Of a stretch of 64,000 bases of DNA, positions 35,916 to 43,909 are shown piece by piece. Each line of letters starts with the position of its first letter. Positions within the stretch are counted from its first letter, which is position 1. A program made the translations under genes and the position numbers. The notes beneath the pieces were generated by a model. The model was not told the DNA's origin, did not search any database, and saw only the letters and a list, made by a program, of their open reading frames with translations. The stretch comes from Rhipicephalus microplus (taxonomy: Eukaryota > Arthropoda > Arachnida > Ixodida > Ixodidae), in the NCBI RefSeq assembly GCF_043290135.1, contig NC_134705.1:96117239-96181238 (forward strand), written 5' to 3'.

Positions 35916-36551
35916 TGTTATGCCAGCGAGTCCTCGTCAAACGTCCGTGCCTCTGAAAAAGGCAATCTGGGTCAAGGCCAGCCCGCAGTCCGCCTGACAC
36001 GAACTCAACGGCGTAAACACGCGCGGCGCCTCTCTGGCCCACGTGCAGTGAGTCAGCAGCGCACGTGACAGCGAGCCGGCGTCCTCGTGTCTGGGGGTAA
36101 CGTGGCCCAGCGGCGATCCCATTGGAGGAATCTGCCCTGACGACCAGCGGCGCTTCTGATTGGACATTTTGGTTGGACCCGGTGCAAATAAAAGAAGCCC
36201 TGCGGCGCGTCGCGATCGGCGGTCCTATGAGAGAGGAGTCCCCATGTCGGAGAGCCGACATGTGTGTGAGTCGGCGGTCTTAGGCGAGAAGTTGACCTAT
36301 GTGTTAGAGAGGAGAGCTCGGCTCTTCGAGTCTCTGTCGGCCCCAGTGCCGAAATTGTAACGCCTCTGTATATATGCTGTACATAAACCTTGTTTAACTC
36401 ACCGTCGTCTCGTCCGCTCGTCTTATCAGCTCTGCGCAGAAGCAGTCGCGAGCTGAGAAACATACGCTACCAAACGGCTGGTGACCTTCCCGGCGGAGTT
36501 GAAAGCAGTGGCGCATTCGGGACCGTGTTGGCGTCCCCGTCTTTCACAACA
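35916..36551 (+). repeat. 5' LTR
   Basis: 636 bp, TG...CA ends. Differs from the 3' LTR at three positions I could find (near 36,111, 36,161 and 36,515). GTGCAAATAAAAGAAG at 36,183-36,198 holds an AT-rich TATA-like or AATAAA motif. Promoter and poly(A) sites were not resolved further. Confidence 0.95.
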
Positions 36552-36552
36552 G

Positions 36553-36570
36553 TGGTGGCAGCGGTGGGAT
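36553..36570 (+). other. primer-binding site for tRNA-Leu
   Basis: TGGTGGCAGCGGTGGGAT begins two bases after the 5' LTR and is the exact complement of a tRNA 3' end ATCCCACCGCTGCCA plus CCA, which matches tRNA-Leu (AAG type) of animals as I remember it. Confidence 0.8.
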
Positions 36571-36856
36571 CAGCCGGCGTCAGCGACATCGATGCGGTGA
36601 GTGCCTGATGTTTTCCCCTCAGTTCACCAGACTACTCTAGCTCAGGTTGTAGTAGTTTAGAGAAGGGCTGTGTGAAGCATTGAAGGGAGCTTTGATCGTT
36701 TCAAGCCAAGTCGAAGCGCTTTGAAACCAAAGTTAATGCAGAGGGGTTAAACACGGGAGTGTGAAAAAATTGCTTGCGCGTCTTGCTAGTAGGCTTATAG
36801 TGGGCACGGCAAGTAGATTCTTAACAGGGGCAAACAGCAAGAGGCTAGTGTGAACG

Positions 36857-39217
36857 ATGGAGAACCTTAAAGTGAAGGAACTCATCGAAATTTGTGAGGA
36901 ACTCGGCATTACTTTGGGCCGTGCGAAACGAAAGCAAGCGATCCTTGAGATCATGAAGGATGAGGGAGTGTCGGCTGAGGAAGTCGATGAGGCCTGGGTG
37001 GATATTAAAGCACGCCGTGAGGAAGCTGAAAGGCGTGAACGTCGCGAGCGCGAGGAGGCCGAGAGACAGGAGCGCCTTGAGATGAAACGACTAGAATTGG
37101 CAATCCTACAGTGTTCGCAGGCGCCTAGCGTAGCTTCTCCGACGATTCAGGTCAGCGGTTTTAGAATTCGGGACCAACTGCCACCGTTCGTAGTAGGCGA
37201 GGACATGGCGAAGTATCTCGTCAAGTTTGAACACGTCTGTGAGCGAAACGCTTTGGAGCGGTCTCTTTGGGCGCAGAACCTGTTAGCTCTTCTTCCCGGC
37301 GAAGTGTCCGACGCGATAACTTGCTTGTCGAGGGAAGCGTTTGAGAGCTATGACGAGGTTAAAGAAGTGCTCTTGAGACGTTATAAGTTGTCACCCGAGG
37401 CTTTCAGGCAAAGGTTCCGGTATGCTGAAAAGGGGAATGAGTCACACGTTGACATCGCGTTTCGTCTTAAAGCCGATTTGATTGAATGGCTCAAGGGCAA
37501 AGGTGTGTATGACGACCGCGATAAAGAGGTGGAATGCGTTGCATTGGAGCAATTCTACCGCTGCATCGAGGAGGATGTCAAACTTTGGCTGCAGGACAGA
37601 CTTGGGGAAGTACGGTTAAACAAGGCAGCTGAGTTAGCTGAGGAGTATTATACTCGCCGAAAATTGCATAGCAGGGCAGTGCGCGTTGAAAAGGATGAAA
37701 GGAAAGAGGGCTTTTCAAGGAAACCTGATCAACGGAAACCCGCTCCGCACCGTAATTTCAAGAAGGACCCGTCTCTTACGAAGGACAGTGTAGGGGAAGG
37801 GCAAACAGAAGCGGAGAAATCGAGTGAGGTTTCTACCACACAGGCATTTGAATCGGAAAACAAACGGAAGCCGCTAATCTGCTACAACTGCAAAAAGGAA
37901 GGACACATCGCGAGAAACTGCCAGGAAAAGTTTGCCTTCGCAACGATCCGAGAATCAGAAAAAAACATTCGGTTGTTGGAGCCGTATCTCCAAGAAATAA
38001 GGGTCAATGAGAAAACGTGCCGAGCACTTAGAGACTCAGCGGCAACCATGGACGTTGTCCATCCTTCATTGGTGTCTCCGGATGACTTCACAGGAGAATG
38101 CGCGTGGATCAGGCAAGTCGCCGAGGAGCAGAGTGTGCGCTTACCAATCGCCACGGTTGTCATTGAAGGCCCGTTCGGTGAGCTTCGCACCGAAGCGGCT
38201 GTGTCTGCCGCGCTAAATGATCGTTTTCCTTATCTTTTCTCCAACAACTCGGAGCAGCTTCTCAAAGAGCAGGGCAAATCGTTCTTCCCCAACTTAGCGT
38301 GCATGGCTCTCACGCGATCGCAAGCGCGGAAGCTATCGCGGCAGCTTGATCTGGTTCCATGCGGTGAACTCTCAAGTGACCTTGTCGGCGGGTCGATGGA
38401 ACCCCAGAAAGGAAAGTTTCCGCATGAGTCATGTGAGCAGTCACGCGAGCGGCCCGTCGCCGAACCGACCGGCGCGGTTTCCGTAGAAAGGGGAGACGAC
38501 ATGGCGCCATTGAGTCAGAGCGAGAGGGTTGCAACGCTCTCGCCTGTAGCGGAAAGTTGGAGCGAGCTGCCGAGAGTTGATCGAGAGACGCTCATTCGAG
38601 AGCAGCGTGAGGACCTCTCGATTGAAGCGCCAGTGGAAAGCCACAAAAACGCGGCACAAGTGCTGTCGAAGGAGCACTGCGAGAAATCGGTGAAGAAGCG
38701 TGCTTTTGAAGTTGATAATCCGGTAAGGCTGCTGCAGCCGTCCAAAAGGAACAAGCTTGAGGTTGATTGGGAAGGGCCCGCAAAAGTAGTATCGAAGCTT
38801 TCTGATACCAATTGTGAATTTAAATTAGGAAGGCGGCCGAACAAAGTTTATCACAGTAACTTGAAAGCAGTCGTAAATTTACTTTTAAGTGCTTCAGAGG
38901 AAGAGGAAGCAGAAATTTTTAGTTCTAGTGAGATAATCGAAAGGAAATCGGAAGTAATCTGGGAACAGTTGAACCTAGAGCCTAGCTTAAGTGAAGGAGG
39001 ACCTGAGAAAGAGGACCTGAGAAAGATTGGTTCCGAGTTTGGAGACGTGTTTTCGGACCGCCCCGGAAACACGAGGGTGATCGAACACGATATCGAGCTA
39101 AGTGGTGAGGAGTCAATCCGTAGCAAGCCGTATCGTTGTTCCCCTGTGCAACGTCGAAAGTGTGAGCCGCTCTTGGTGCCGCATAGGTATCGTCGCCTAA
39201 AAGTGGCCGGTTACTGA
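36857..39217 (+). CDS. gag-protease polyprotein with deleted pol
   Basis: 786 residues. A coiled N-terminus (~1-85, Glu/Arg-rich), then a capsid region (~110-270) with KFEHVCERNALERSLWAQNL and YDEVKEVLLRRYKLSPEAF that resembles the SCAN fold. A zinc knuckle CYNCKKEGHIARNC is at 342-355. A protease-like segment near 390 has RDSAATMDVVHPS, where D-S/T-G is expected, so the glycine is replaced by alanine. VDRETLIREQREDLSI (~573) looks like the entry to the integrase zinc domain; it passes directly to KRAFEVDNPVRLLQPSKRNK and VDWEGPAKVVSKL (~613-650), the integrase C-terminal part. FGDVFSDRPGNTRVIEHDIE (~728) is the stretch normally just before reverse transcriptase; the ORF then ends. Two large deletions left the frame open. 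Confidence 0.88.
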   Translation: MENLKVKELIEICEELGITLGRAKRKQAILEIMKDEGVSAEEVDEAWVDIKARREEAERRERREREEAERQERLEMKRLELAILQCSQAPSVASPTIQVSGFRIRDQLPPFVVGEDMAKYLVKFEHVCERNALERSLWAQNLLALLPGEVSDAITCLSREAFESYDEVKEVLLRRYKLSPEAFRQRFRYAEKGNESHVDIAFRLKADLIEWLKGKGVYDDRDKEVECVALEQFYRCIEEDVKLWLQDRLGEVRLNKAAELAEEYYTRRKLHSRAVRVEKDERKEGFSRKPDQRKPAPHRNFKKDPSLTKDSVGEGQTEAEKSSEVSTTQAFESENKRKPLICYNCKKEGHIARNCQEKFAFATIRESEKNIRLLEPYLQEIRVNEKTCRALRDSAATMDVVHPSLVSPDDFTGECAWIRQVAEEQSVRLPIATVVIEGPFGELRTEAAVSAALNDRFPYLFSNNSEQLLKEQGKSFFPNLACMALTRSQARKLSRQLDLVPCGELSSDLVGGSMEPQKGKFPHESCEQSRERPVAEPTGAVSVERGDDMAPLSQSERVATLSPVAESWSELPRVDRETLIREQREDLSIEAPVESHKNAAQVLSKEHCEKSVKKRAFEVDNPVRLLQPSKRNKLEVDWEGPAKVVSKLSDTNCEFKLGRRPNKVYHSNLKAVVNLLLSASEEEEAEIFSSSEIIERKSEVIWEQLNLEPSLSEGGPEKEDLRKIGSEFGDVFSDRPGNTRVIEHDIELSGEESIRSKPYRCSPVQRRKCEPLLVPHRYRRLKVAGY

Positions 39218-39914
39218 AGTGGAGCATGTTGCTCCACAGCGCAACTTTGACGTTCGCTATCAAAAAAAAATAAAGGAAAGGTATACGCTAATGCAGGTGC
39301 ATTGAGCAGTGCGTTCCAGCTAGTAACTTCTCAACCTTTCGGTTTCTCGCTGGCGATTCGGGGCAAAATTTTGACCTCATCACGACCTGGGCTGAGCGCT
39401 CTCGTTCAGAGTGATCTCAAGGGGCCAACTTTATGTGGTATTCTAATTCGTTGCGTTGTTGTAAGTGTGAAAAATTGAAGTTCTTACTTTAAGAGTCTTG
39501 TGTCCCACATGTGCCTTTTGATGTAGAGGGAACAAAATTCCGATAGACACGTAGATAGGTATATGTTGTACTATACTTTGTCTGGTGTTCGGTTGGGTGA
39601 CCGAGGGCACTTGCTTGTGTCGTGTGTTGTCTGTTGTCGAACCGTTCTTAGCAAGTTGCAGAACCATCGACAAGTGCTGAAACCGAAGATGGTCAGAAGA
39701 GACGAGCGAAGTTGGCCAGCAAGTTGTGGCGACAAGCCAGTGGAGCTGGGATCCGTCGTCAAAAATGGGATGTGTTTCCGGAACAGTCTGGAGCGGTATT
39801 CTCCCCATGGCCCTGGAGACGAACCTGGAGGGACCTGGCGAACGAGCGCACCTGACATCCGAGCCCCGTGGAAGCAGCTCGTCTTTCCGGTGCATTGTCT
39901 GGCGGCGGGGGTGC
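39218..39914 (+). other. 3' internal region of the LTR element
   Basis: Non-coding as far as can be seen. A purine-rich GGCGGCGGGGGTGC immediately precedes the 3' LTR and may serve as polypurine tract. No envelope-like ORF is recognisable. Confidence 0.6.
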
Positions 39915-40550
39915 TGTTATGCCAGCGAGTCCTCGTCAAACGTCCGTGCCTCTGAAAAAGGCAATCTGGGTCAAGGCCAGCCCGCAGTCCGCCTGACACG
40001 AACTCAACGGCGTAAACACGCGCGGCGCCTCTCTGGCCCACGTGCAGTGAGTCAGCAGCGCACGTGACAGCGAGCCGGCGTCCTCGTGTCTGGGGGTAAC
40101 GTGGCCCAGCGCCGATCCCATTGGAGGAATCTGCCCTGACGACCAGCGGCGCTTCTGATTGCACATTTTGGTTGGACCCGGTGCAAATAAAAGAAGCCCT
40201 GCGGCGCGTCGCGATCGGCGGTCCTATGAGAGAGGAGTCCCCATGTCGGAGAGCCGACATGTGTGTGAGTCGGCGGTCTTAGGCGAGAAGTTGACCTATG
40301 TGTTAGAGAGGAGAGCTCGGCTCTTCGAGTCTCTGTCGGCCCCAGTGCCGAAATTGTAACGCCTCTGTATATATGCTGTACATAAACCTTGTTTAACTCA
40401 CCGTCGTCTCGTCCGCTCGTCTTATCAGCTCTGCGCAGAAGCAGTCGCGAGCTGAGAAACATACGCTACCAAACGGCTGGTGACCTTCCCGGCGGAGTTG
40501 AAAGCAGTGGCGCCTTCGGGACCGTGTTGGCGTCCCCGTCTTTCACAACA
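39915..40550 (+). repeat. 3' LTR
   Basis: 636 bp, the same length as the 5' LTR, with about 3 substitutions (0.5%). The LTRs of a single insertion start identical, so the element is young relative to everything around it. Confidence 0.95.
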
Positions 40551-41418
40551 CTACCAAGTTGGCTGAGCTCACCGGTGTGCAGCACGCTCTGTATGCGGGC
40601 GAACTCCCCACATGGGCAACACCTGGCTCGGTTGGAGAGATCGAGGCCAACCTCACACAACTGACTACATGCCAGCTGGACAGGTCGGTATCTCTCTAGC
40701 GCTGACGACTAGAGATCAATCCACTATTTTTTCCGAATCCATGACGGCCGTCAGGTCCTTTGACACCAACCAAATCTCTTTTGGCTACTTACAGAATTCT
40801 CATGAATGGCACAGCATTTCCTCACGAGTTGGCGTGGTTCCCCGCCCACATGGGTGACTACGTCTTCGGCATCGCCAACACCAACGAAATGGCTCACGCG
40901 CGGTCGCGAGGACTCATTCTCCGCCCCGGGCTAACGAGCTTCCCTCATACTGAGGAAGGGGGAATGGTGGTGGCGCCGACGGGGACCGGTTGACCACCTT
41001 TCATGAGTTATGTTCGCACTACCGATTGGGTAGGAAATCGTTTCCGGATCCACACAGAGAGCTAACAAGGAAACAGCAGATAGCCCACCGACTCCTCCAA
41101 ACTATCTCCTTTCCGTCACCGGCCATTACGGCACTGTATACGGACATTTCTCCTAACTGCTCGGAATGCGACCAGCTCGCCACCTTTCCTCATTTGATGT
41201 GGCGGTGCCCCCGCTTGCGCGTTTCAACAAGGAGGCATCACGTAAACGAGACAAACCCTTTTATAATATATCGCAAGTCCAAAACTTGCGAAACAACTCC
41301 GGGCGGTCCAGGGAGCCTGTGAAGCGATCGGGAACCTTTGGTCCCCGACCCCGTCGCGGGTGCAGTGGGTCCTTAGGAACCTTCTTCCCAGGACGCAAAT
41401 AAAGATCATCTGTCTGTC
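40551..41418 (+). pseudogene. I-group LINE relic, part after the LTR element
   Basis: Resumes the RT as KLAELTGVQHALYAGELPTW, with YAGE for the catalytic YADD. RNase H remnants are ISLALTTRDQSTIFSESMTAV and ELAWFPAHMGD...EMAHARSRGL in a second frame. The frame 40,990-41,322 ends with the C-terminal finger CSECDQLATFPHLMWRC. The 3' end is AATAAAGATCATCTGTCTGTCTG near 41,398-41,418, a poly(A) signal followed by a short TCTG tail. Dead by several frameshifts and active-site loss. Confidence 0.82.
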
Positions 41419-41429
41419 TGTGAGCAACG

Positions 41430-41990
41430 CACCTCCCCGTGTGCGGTGCCTATACGAAAAACAGCTCTGACGCCCGCTGACTTCGCCTGGCTTTAACTCC
41501 GCGTTTCTAACTCAAGGCCGTTTCACATGACACAGAAAGTAGCGATATTAAGTGCGCGAATTCGCTCGCAGCGAAAAAAAAAAAGGCCAGTTTCGCTCCC
41601 GCCGTAGCGGTCCGCGGCGAGCTTCCAACATGTTTGAAATTTTCGCTTTGATCGCAGCGGAGGGAGTGATTTTTATGTAATTTTCGGTCGGTACCCATCG
41701 AAATAGGGCAGGGCCGCCAAGCCGTCGAAACAGCGTTGACGTGTGTGTTTTAGTAACGACGCATGCTGTGCATTAAAGAATAATTTAGATTGGAAATTGT
41801 TCTTGAATGACAAAACACAATTGTTCTTCGTTACCGTTCATGCAAACTTAATAATATTATAACGCACAGATTGGTACATTATATTTGTTAAAGTCTACAG
41901 TGTCTGCCACAACAAACGGTTGCCAAAAAAAAATTGCCCGCAGCTTCCCTCGGGGGACACTGAGGAGGATGCGGAGCATATAATTGGTTA
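41430..41990. other. no feature recognised
   Basis: No coding or element evidence. Confidence 0.4.
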
Positions 41991-42126
41991 ATGGGGTGTT
42001 AAAGTGCGACTTACTTGGGTCGATGGCTAAATTGGTTAACGTGGTTGTGAAATGGGGTGTTAAATTGCGACTTACTTGGGTCGATGGCTAAATTGGTTAA
42101 CGTGGTTGTAGGAGGGGGTGTTAAAT
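41991..42126. repeat. 61-bp tandem duplication
   Basis: Two copies of a unit beginning ATGGGGTGTTAAA and containing TGCGACTTACTTGGGTCGATGG, starting at 41,991 and 42,052, plus a partial third start near 42,114. The two copies differ at one or two bases, so the duplication is recent. Confidence 0.85.
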
Positions 42127-42287
42127 GAGTGAACACGTACACACGTATGCGAAAGGGCGGCGCTGGTCGAAGGGACGTCGATCATTGTGTTTGTGGATTC
42201 GTTGGAATTCATTTCACCGCGACCTTGGACGTCGACGCGCCGTACAAACCAACCGACGTGCGGCAACTGAGCGAGCGAGCGCCGACC

Positions 42288-42490
42288 TTGAGTATATATA
42301 CAGCGCGACGGCGCATGCACTGTCAGCTGTCGAATGTTCGAGAAGGGGGAGAAGCGCAACGGCGCATGCGCGCGCGTCAGCTGCCGATGTTCTCGAAGCG
42401 CGACGGCGCATGCGCGCGCGTCAGCTGCCGATGTTCTCGAAGCGTGACGGCGCATGCGCGCTACATTATACAGCTAGCGAATGTTCGCGA
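42288..42490. repeat. 44-bp minisatellite carrying GCGCATGCGC motifs
   Basis: Units of about 44 bp (GACGGCGCATGCGCGCGCGTC...GATGTTCTCGAAGCG) start near 42,356, 42,400 and 42,444, with a degenerate one before. Each holds the palindrome GCGCATGCGC, the consensus of NRF1 sites. A TATA-like GAGTATATATACAGC precedes the array at 42,290-42,304. A promoter is possible; the array could equally be a GC-rich satellite. Confidence 0.6.
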
Positions 42491-42496
42491 AGAGGA

Positions 42497-42600
42497 GAAG
42501 CGCACGCGGTGTGTAGAGGAGGAAGGGTGCACAGATGGTGGAGGAGTGAAGCGCGTGCGGTGTGTAGAGGAGGAAGGGATGCACAGATGGTGGAAGGAGG
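42497..42600. repeat. ~49-bp direct repeat, two copies
   Basis: GCGGTGTGTAGAGGAGGAAG followed by TGCACAGATGGTGGA occurs at about 42,507 and 42,556. The open frames across it on both strands are by-products of the repeat. Confidence 0.75.
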
Positions 42601-43645
42601 AGGAGGAAGCTTGCGGACGGCGCCGCACTACAAGCCTCGAGTATTAGATGCTCCGCATCTAAAACGTTTCTCGCCACTTCAGTCGCAGAGCGAAAATCGC
42701 GGACCGTTCACAGCTCATGTGAAACGAAACCGCCATTTGTGGCAGTTGCTAACAGATCGCAGCCGGCCAAAGGGCAGACACGGCGCGCGCTGCGTTTCCC
42801 TCTATAGTGAGGCAGTGCCGTTCAATACCTTCAACTGCCGCGAGTAGGCGACCTCAGGCTAACGTGGGCGTCGAATCAATCGCGCTTTCCTGGCGGTCAC
42901 ACCCCTTTCTCTGGTCCCACTCTCTGTTGCTACAGCTACCACAATCATCTATGACCACATGGGTTTGTTTAATCATGCATGATGTACGTTAATCGTCGGG
43001 ATATAAATGTATGACTAAGCGTCAACATGGATGCGTCCACGTTGAGCGGTGCTATTGCTGTCAAACAATAGGAATTGCGCAAAGTTCTGTAAAGAGACAT
43101 TTTATTTTTGTGTTTTACCGATTTTGGTGAGAAAAAGATCAACCATGTTTTTTGTTTTTTTTTTCAAAGTGCGATGCGCGTATATACCGAAGGTGAACGG
43201 CGCCATACGTGGTCACGCAGTTCCAGGCAGAACAGCCACCGAGCTTCACCACTAGGCCGAGAAAGGGCGCCATTATCGCATGAGAAAGACTTTTTTAGGG
43301 TTTTGCCATTAGCGGAGACCACATATTCTTGTGCTATGAGGGTGGATATAAGAGCAATGTATTCTCGTCACTGTAGTTTACTTTCCCCTTTGTGTATATT
43401 GTAAAAAAAGTATTGTGCTAGTAACGGAGTTATTGCTATTGCTTTGCACCAACTGGGTGATCAATGGGCCACCATTTTGTGACTACAGTCGGGAAATTTT
43501 TTCAGTATTTCGAAATAAAAAAGCGTCTCACGGGAAGCAGACAGCTGTGAACACTTGAGCCAAATGTTGCTGCAAAGTGCTTCAGGGCGCCTTCAAAAGC
43601 GTAGAGATAAGTTGCCATTTTCTCATGCACTCTCTTTTCTTACAG
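42600..43645. other. no gene recognised
   Basis: Non-coding; the strong pyrimidine tract and CAG at 43,625-43,645 belong to the possible exon that follows. Confidence 0.35.
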
Positions 43646-43903
43646 AGGCATATCCTACCACTCTCAGGAGCTGCCAGTCCGTGCTGTTAGACGTCACAAA
43701 ACAGATAGCCCGCCATGTGCCAACGGGTGACCGAAGCGCACCAGCCGTTTACCTTCCCGACTAAACAAATATTTCAACTCGAGTACTCTGTTATGATATC
43801 CTACGGCGGGGACAACAACCTTGTGATTAATGACGTCAGCGTAGACTTCACGATCATTGGTGCAGGCTTCTGTGAATCCGCCTTTGAGGTTGCTGCCTTC
43901 TAA
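43646..43903 (+). pseudogene. possible MAM-like exon or exon relic
   Basis: A good acceptor (CACTCTCTTTTCTTACAG) ends at 43,645. The frame ending at 43,903 reads FTFPTKQIFQLEYSVMISYG and LVINDVSVDFTIIGAGFC, resembling the C-terminal half of a MAM domain (hydrophobic strand, then D-[IV]-[AV]-[IL]-[DN]-D-[IV] and a closing Cys). However, this frame meets a TAG at 43,688-43,690, and a different frame is open across the first part. It may be a pseudo-exon with a frameshift, or the exon may begin further in. No neighbouring exon was found. Confidence 0.3.
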
Positions 43904-43909
43904 AACCGT

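Larger units (their letters stand above)
35916..40550 (+). mobile_element. Ty3/gypsy-type LTR retrotransposon, pol-deleted
   Basis: A 4,635-bp element with two 636-bp LTRs, an 18-nt primer-binding site complementary to tRNA-Leu, one long gag-pol ORF, and a 4-bp target duplication CTAC (35,912-35,915 and 40,551-40,554). LTRs start TGTTATGCC and end TCACAACA. The internal region lacks reverse transcriptase, RNase H and the integrase core, so it cannot move on its own, but its ORF is open and its LTRs nearly identical. It sits inside an I-group LINE relic. Domain remnants suggest a Gmr1-like lineage, in which integrase precedes reverse transcriptase. Confidence 0.92.

Noticed and set aside
39571..40260. 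229-codon minus-strand frame ending in the 3' LTR
   Set aside because: Antisense to the LTR and its upstream flank; the LTR part also recurs in the 5' LTR, and the two flanks differ.
42129..42847. Two long + frames (172 and 240 codons) over the 42-kb GC-rich region
   Set aside because: They cross the 44-bp and 49-bp minisatellites, and the internal repeats account for the composition. No domain is visible.
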